A stretch of DNA of 64,000 nucleotides from Methanocaldococcus bathoardescens (GTDB lineage Archaea; AGJL01; Methanococci; Methanococcales; Methanocaldococcaceae), in assembly GCF_000739065.1 (NCBI RefSeq), contig NZ_CP009149.1:868001-932000 (forward strand), given 5' to 3'. Below are positions 59,958-64,000 of the stretch, one piece after another. Within the stretch, counting starts at the first letter, position 1; the number at the start of each line of letters is the position of its first letter. The notes beneath the pieces are model-generated. The model did no database searches, was not told the origin of the DNA, and saw only the letters and a list, made by a program, of their open reading frames with translations. The translations under genes and the position numbers were made by a program.

Positions 59958-60419
59958 TTAAATAGTTATTATTTGGCCGCCTTTTTTAACTTCTACTTTT
60001 CCATCTCTTAAATAAAATTTTACTATTCTACTTCTATTTCCTCCAGTATCTTCACCTTTTAATGGAATCCCATATTGCTTTAATAATTTTTTTGCCATTT
60101 CTACATTTTTAGCCCCAATATTCATAGAGTTATTTGTTTTGAACATTGCCGCCCCTCCAGCAAGTTTAGCAACCAATTTATTAGCCCTCGCTCCTGCTAT
60201 AGTCATTTTTGTTATTAATGCAGGTATTGCTGTATTTACATACTTTCCAGGGTCTCTAACATTTTCATCACGGGTTTCAGGAAGAACTGAATGAGCCATT
60301 CCTCCAATCCTCTTACCTGTATCATATAACATAATAGCTACACAAGAGCCTAATAATGTCTCCAACACCTCAGGACTTCTCGCCACTTCCAAACCCCCTA
60401 TCCTAACTTTAATCACCAT
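59958..60419 (-). CDS. cheD: Chemoreceptor glutamine deamidase CheD
   Basis: A 153-residue protein starting MVIKVRIGGLEVARSPEVLE. It has the catalytic cysteine in LLGSCVAIMLYD, the histidine in IGGMAHSVLPE, and KLAGGAAMF. CheD deamidates chemoreceptor glutamines and, with CheC, links adaptation to CheY. It is the last visible gene of the minus-strand che cluster, 102 bases after cheA. The neighbouring receptor has glutamines in its methylation helices that could be targets. Confidence 0.93.
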   Translation of the reverse strand: MVIKVRIGGLEVARSPEVLETLLGSCVAIMLYDTGKRIGGMAHSVLPETRDENVRDPGKYVNTAIPALITKMTIAGARANKLVAKLAGGAAMFKTNNSMNIGAKNVEMAKKLLKQYGIPLKGEDTGGNRSRIVKFYLRDGKVEVKKGGQIITI

Positions 60420-60460
60420 ATTAACAACCCTATACATTTTTAATAAAAGCTTAATATATT

Positions 60461-60486
60461 TATAAGAACTTATATATAAGAACTTA
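60461..60486 (-). repeat. Tandem 12-base repeat before cheD
   Basis: TATAAGAACTTA occurs twice (60461-60472 and 60475-60486), 14 bases from start to start. It lies in the cheA-cheD gap about 45 bases before the cheD start and contains TATA-like sequence. It may be an internal cheD promoter or a regulator site. Confidence 0.4.
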
Positions 60487-60520
60487 AAAATATAATGAAA
60501 TCAAATTAATAAAAATAGAT

Positions 60521-62953
60521 TTAAGCACTACTTAAATCCAATATCAACGCCACTCTACCGTCTCCAAGAATTGTTGCACCAGCAAGTCCGGGTATGTTCT
60601 TCAATATCCCAGTAAGTGATTTAACTACAATATCTTCCCTACCTATCACTTCATCTACAACCACTCCTAATTTCCCCCCACTTCTCTCAATAACCACTAT
60701 AGTAAGTTCATCACCTCTTTCTTGTATGTATGACATGCCTAAGAAATCCTTAAGCCAAATTACCGGTATAATTTCATCTCTATATATTATAGCATTTGTA
60801 CCTTCAATGTTTTTAATATCTTCTCTATTAATCATTGTAACATCTAAAACACTTGTGATAGGTATTGCATATACTTGATCAGCTAATTTCATCAATAATG
60901 CAGTAATAATCGCCATTGTTAGTGGTAATTTAAGCACAACCTTGGTTCCTTTTCCTTTTTCAGAATATACTACAACAGTTCCTCCAAGAGATTCAATTTT
61001 TGTTTTGACAACATCCATTCCTACTCCTCTACCAGAAACATCCGAAACTTTTTCTGCAGTACTAAATCCTGGCATGAATATTAGATTAATAGCCTCATGG
61101 TCTGATAATTTTTTCGCCTCTTCTTCAGATATAATACCTCTCTCAACAGCTTTTTTCCTAATTTTATCAGGGTCAATACCTTTACCATCATCCTCAACAA
61201 TGATATTTACATGGTCTCTTTCTCTTTCAGCTATTAATTTTAAAACTCCTTTTCGTGGTTTTCCTACTTTTTCCCTCTCTTCTGGAGGTTCAATACCATG
61301 GTCAAGAGCATTTCTAATAAGGTGAACAAGTGGTTCAGCTAACTCATCTAACACTGTCCTATCAAGCTCAATATCAGTACCTTCCATTATAAACTCTACT
61401 TCTTTACCTAACGCCTTAGCAAGGTCTCTAACCATTCTTGGGAATCTGTTAAATACATATGCTACCGGAATCATCCTCATAGCCATTACTTCTTCCTGCA
61501 ACTCATTAATCAACATACTTAATCTATTAATAGCATTATTTAATTCTTTTAATTGATATTTATTTGCAATTTGTGAGAAATTTGCCCTTGTAATTACCAA
61601 TTCCCCAACAAGATTCATTAATTTATCTAATTTTTCAATATTTATCCTTATAGTTTGTGTTGATTTTTTCTCTTCTTTTTTGGCAGTTGTTGTTGGTTTT
61701 TTTGGTTCTGGTTTCTTTTCTTCTGATTTTTGCTGTTGTTGTGATTGAGGTTTAGTTTCTTCTTTTTGTTCAGATTTTTGTTCCTCTTCGGATTTAGAAG
61801 TTTCTTCTCCAGGAGCAATTATTTGAACATCCTTTATTTCAGGAACTTTCATTACACACTCTCTTATATCATCAACCTCATAACCTTCTTTTAGTTTCAT
61901 ATAAACTGTAAATTTTGTTCCATTAAATTCTCCATCTTGTATTGTTTCAATTGGAGGATTTGTTTTTACTATCTCACCGATATTTTGCAGCTCTTTAATA
62001 ACCATATAAGCTCTTACCGCTCTTAAAAGACATTCGTCATCAAGAGTAACTACAACTTTATATGCATCTGGGATATCATCTTCAGTAGCCACTTCTTCCT
62101 GAGTTTCTTCCACTTCAATAACTTCCTCTTCAAATTCAATATCTACTGGAGATATTGCAATATAATCAATTTCAGGAACTGTTTCTAACTCTTTTTGTAT
62201 TTCTTCAACACTTTTATCAGATAAAAACATTACTTCTAATTCTTCAAATGATTGTTCTTTTAATTCTCCTTCAGTAGGTGTTGAAAGTAGAATTTCTCCA
62301 ATATTCTTTATCCTTGTTAATACCATAGACAATCTTGCAGATTTTAATGGGCATTCATCATCAACTTTGGCTTTTAAGTGATATAGCTTATAGCCACTAT
62401 CTACTTTTTCTTTAATAATATCAACAAATTCGCTAAGGTCAAATTTTTCATGATTTAATTCTACTTCTATTTCAATTTCTTTTTCAATTTCTTTTATCTC
62501 TGGTTCTTTAGGAGATTGTGACTTTAATGCCTCTTCAATTCTACTACTTACTTCATCTACACTAATTCCTAATTCCCCAGCTTTTTTTCCTTTTTCTAAG
62601 CCAGATGCAATATCTTCAAGAATTTTTGTAATGTATTTTAAGGTCTCAAAAATCTTTTTATTTACTTTTACATCTTCATCCGATATTTGTTTTACAAATT
62701 CCTTAATTTTTATCATCAATGGTTTAAGGTCTGGGTCATCAACAACTTCTACCAAAGTACAGAAAATATCTACGGATTTATTTATGCTATTGATTATTTC
62801 ATCAAGGTCTTCGGGAACTTCAAATTCTTCTTCGGATTCTTCCGGTAGTACTTCAATTTTCTCTTTAATAATTTTTTTAACTTTAACTGTAGTTTTTGGC
62901 GTTTTGTACTTTAATTTTATTCTTTTTATTTCTTTTTTTACATCCTTTTTTTC
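60521..62953 (-). CDS. cheA: Chemotaxis histidine kinase CheA, C-terminal portion (frameshifted from the N-terminal part)
   Basis: The frame is open from just after a TAA at 62954-62956 down to the stop, about 810 codons; it has no good start of its own (first TTG at 62755). It contains two similar P2-like (CheY-binding) domains, one with KLYHLKAKVDDECPLKSARL and one with YKVVVTLDDECLLRAVRAYM. Then come a Q/K/E-rich linker, the P3 dimerisation helices, the P4 kinase (LVHLIRNALDHG, VEDDGKGIDPDKI, GRGVGMDVVKTKI) and the P5 CheW-like domain. The Hpt domain is in the other frame at 62883-63452. Joined, the protein would be about 976 residues. Confidence 0.85.
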   Translation of the reverse strand, partial: EKKDVKKEIKRIKLKYKTPKTTVKVKKIIKEKIEVLPEESEEEFEVPEDLDEIINSINKSVDIFCTLVEVVDDPDLKPLMIKIKEFVKQISDEDVKVNKKIFETLKYITKILEDIASGLEKGKKAGELGISVDEVSSRIEEALKSQSPKEPEIKEIEKEIEIEVELNHEKFDLSEFVDIIKEKVDSGYKLYHLKAKVDDECPLKSARLSMVLTRIKNIGEILLSTPTEGELKEQSFEELEVMFLSDKSVEEIQKELETVPEIDYIAISPVDIEFEEEVIEVEETQEEVATEDDIPDAYKVVVTLDDECLLRAVRAYMVIKELQNIGEIVKTNPPIETIQDGEFNGTKFTVYMKLKEGYEVDDIRECVMKVPEIKDVQIIAPGEETSKSEEEQKSEQKEETKPQSQQQQKSEEKKPEPKKPTTTAKKEEKKSTQTIRINIEKLDKLMNLVGELVITRANFSQIANKYQLKELNNAINRLSMLINELQEEVMAMRMIPVAYVFNRFPRMVRDLAKALGKEVEFIMEGTDIELDRTVLDELAEPLVHLIRNALDHGIEPPEEREKVGKPRKGVLKLIAERERDHVNIIVEDDGKGIDPDKIRKKAVERGIISEEEAKKLSDHEAINLIFMPGFSTAEKVSDVSGRGVGMDVVKTKIESLGGTVVVYSEKGKGTKVVLKLPLTMAIITALLMKLADQVYAIPITSVLDVTMINREDIKNIEGTNAIIYRDEIIPVIWLKDFLGMSYIQERGDELTIVVIERSGGKLGVVVDEVIGREDIVVKSLTGILKNIPGLAGATILGDGRVALILDLSSA

Positions 62954-63452
62954 TTATTTCTTGATGTTGTTCTTTTTCAGAAGGTTTTGCAGTTTCTTCT
63001 TTAGGTTTCGATTCAGAAGGTTGAGACGATGGAGCTTCAGCAGATTGTGTAGCTCCACTAAGATATTTATCTTTAAGCTTTTTAATCTCTTCAATAATTG
63101 AATTTACATCAACAGATGTTTCTGTTTCTCCTGCTTTAACCTCATCAAGCATTGTTTCCAATGCATCCAAACATTTAAATAACATGTCAATAATCTCTGA
63201 TGTTACAGGAATTTGACCATTTCTTATATAATCTAAAATATCTTCCATATGATGAGTTAATTCAGATATATGAGATAAACCAACAGTTCTTGCTCCTCCT
63301 TTTATAGTATGGGCTGACCTAAAAATTTGATTTATTAGGTCTAAATTTGTTGGGTCTTTTTCAAGTTCTAAAAGACACTCATTGATAGTTTGTATATGTT
63401 CTTCCGCTTCTTCAGCAAATATCTCTAAATATTCCTCCATCATATCTGTCAT
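62883..63452 (-). CDS. cheA: Chemotaxis histidine kinase CheA, N-terminal Hpt portion (other frame)
   Basis: Starts MTDMMEEYLEIFAEEAEEHI after GGGGGGATAAT. The P1/Hpt helix carries the phosphorylated histidine, H48, in FRSAHTIKGGARTVG. After residue 160 the frame turns into a lysine-rich tail (KKGCKKRNKKNKIKVQNAKNYS) that does not match CheA. Two A7 runs (62946-62952 and 62933-62939, on the minus strand) lie at this point; removal of one A from either joins it to the downstream frame. So this is one cheA gene split by a 1-base shift. Confidence 0.85.
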   Translation of the reverse strand: MTDMMEEYLEIFAEEAEEHIQTINECLLELEKDPTNLDLINQIFRSAHTIKGGARTVGLSHISELTHHMEDILDYIRNGQIPVTSEIIDMLFKCLDALETMLDEVKAGETETSVDVNSIIEEIKKLKDKYLSGATQSAEAPSSQPSESKPKEETAKPSEKEQHQEIRKKGCKKRNKKNKIKVQNAKNYS

Positions 63453-63455
63453 ATA

Positions 63456-64000
63456 TTATCCCCCCAATATCTCTTTACAGAACTTTACAATCGCTCTTGG
63501 GATTTCTGAGGGGGGGAGAACTAAATCAGCTATACCCAATTCTATCACAGCCTTTGGCATACCAAATACTACACATGTTTTTCCATCCTGAGCAATTATT
63601 TTTCCTCCTTTCTCTTTTATTTTCTTAAATCCATAAGCTCCATCCTTACCAATACCTGTTAATATAACCCCCACAGATTTTCCCCCATATATATTAGCTA
63701 CTGCCTCAGCTGTAATATCTACTGCAGGTCGTGTTCCATTAACTTTTGGCATTTTGTTATCTAAAGAAATATAAACATTATCTCCCCTTTTGGTTAAAAG
63801 CATGTGGTAATCTCCGGGAGCTATATAAACATAACCTGGCATAACTCTTTCTCCATGTTCTGCCTCTTTAACATTAAGTTTTGAAACTTGATTTATTCTA
63901 TCTGCAAATAATTTAGTGAATCCTGGTGGCATGTGCTGAACTACAAATATTGGTGGCATTCTTTTTGGTAATTTTGAAATAATCTCTGTAACTACTGGTG
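63456..64000 (-). CDS. cheB: Protein-glutamate methylesterase CheB, C-terminal part (N terminus off the window)
   Basis: The frame is open to the right edge; the visible 181 codons cover most of the methylesterase domain. Motifs are FVVQHMPPGFTKLFADRI (catalytic histidine), IAPGDYHMLL and ILTGIGKDGAYGF (catalytic aspartate). The serine nucleophile and any receiver domain lie outside. CheB removes methyl groups from chemoreceptors. It is 3 bases upstream of cheA, so the che genes form an operon that continues past the window. Confidence 0.93.
   Translation of the reverse strand, partial: PVVTEIISKLPKRMPPIFVVQHMPPGFTKLFADRINQVSKLNVKEAEHGERVMPGYVYIAPGDYHMLLTKRGDNVYISLDNKMPKVNGTRPAVDITAEAVANIYGGKSVGVILTGIGKDGAYGFKKIKEKGGKIIAQDGKTCVVFGMPKAVIELGIADLVLPPSEIPRAIVKFCKEILGG

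Noticed and set aside
60521-62755. Stand-alone CheA lacking Hpt, starting at TTG 62755
   Set aside because: The frame stays open and CheA-like upstream to 62953, the TTG has no ribosome binding site, and the Hpt half lies directly adjacent.

Overview
The window is archaeal and AT-rich, and it looks like a member of Methanocaldococcus (Methanococcales) close to but distinct from M. jannaschii. It carries methanogenesis genes (ftr, mtd, and a large subunit of an energy-converting hydrogenase), archaeal information-processing genes (split RNA polymerase A'/A'' and B'/B'', EF-2, EF-1A, Top6B, SRP19) and the archaeosine synthase arcS. Start sites usually follow a GGTGA-type ribosome binding site a few bases upstream. 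Several starts are TTG or GTG (for example rpoH, rpoB1, trpB, mtd). Because of this, many of my starts are shorter than the longest open frame. Comparisons with M. jannaschii are from memory, not from a search.

Layout. 1-5.4 kb: a helicase running off the left edge, an FdhD relative, a metallo-beta-lactamase fold protein, the bifunctional FBP aldolase/phosphatase, and a divergent LysR regulator with a candidate operator. 5.4-11.4 kb: hisE, an OLD-family ATPase-nuclease that looks inserted, ribH, a gamma carbonic anhydrase-like protein, a ClC channel, a CPHC thioredoxin with a small Cys-rich neighbour, and a DUF169 protein. 11.6-14.5 kb: a complete polyamine cluster (pdaD, speH, speE, speB). 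14.7-17.7 kb: a hypothetical gene, ftr, a DUF211 gene and engB.

17.7-32.3 kb holds the long transcription/translation operon on the minus strand: rpoH-rpoB2-rpoB1-rpoA1-rpoA2-rpl30e-nusA-rpsL-rpsG-fusA-tuf-rpsJ. No RNA polymerase subunit has an intein. The rpoA2-rpl30e gap contains a C/D box sRNA candidate and a long hairpin. 32.3-42.3 kb: trpBA, a ZIP transporter, mtd, srp19, corA, a DUF373 membrane protein, an AEC permease, coaD, rsmA and a CARF-like/HTH regulator. This part also holds a family of short TIR elements, one nested inside another. 42.4-57.9 kb: a small secreted protein, top6B, ehbN, thiC, an L-cysteine desulfidase-type gene, an ABC exporter, arcS, an HD hydrolase, carA, serA and a PP-loop protein.

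57.9-64 kb is a chemotaxis locus, which I do not recall in M. jannaschii: cheB (runs off the right edge), cheA (broken into two frames at A7 runs), cheD, and a convergent chemoreceptor fused at its C terminus to a rhodanese domain. The fusion receptor and the split cheA are the most unusual features in the window. No rRNA, tRNA or CRISPR array was seen.
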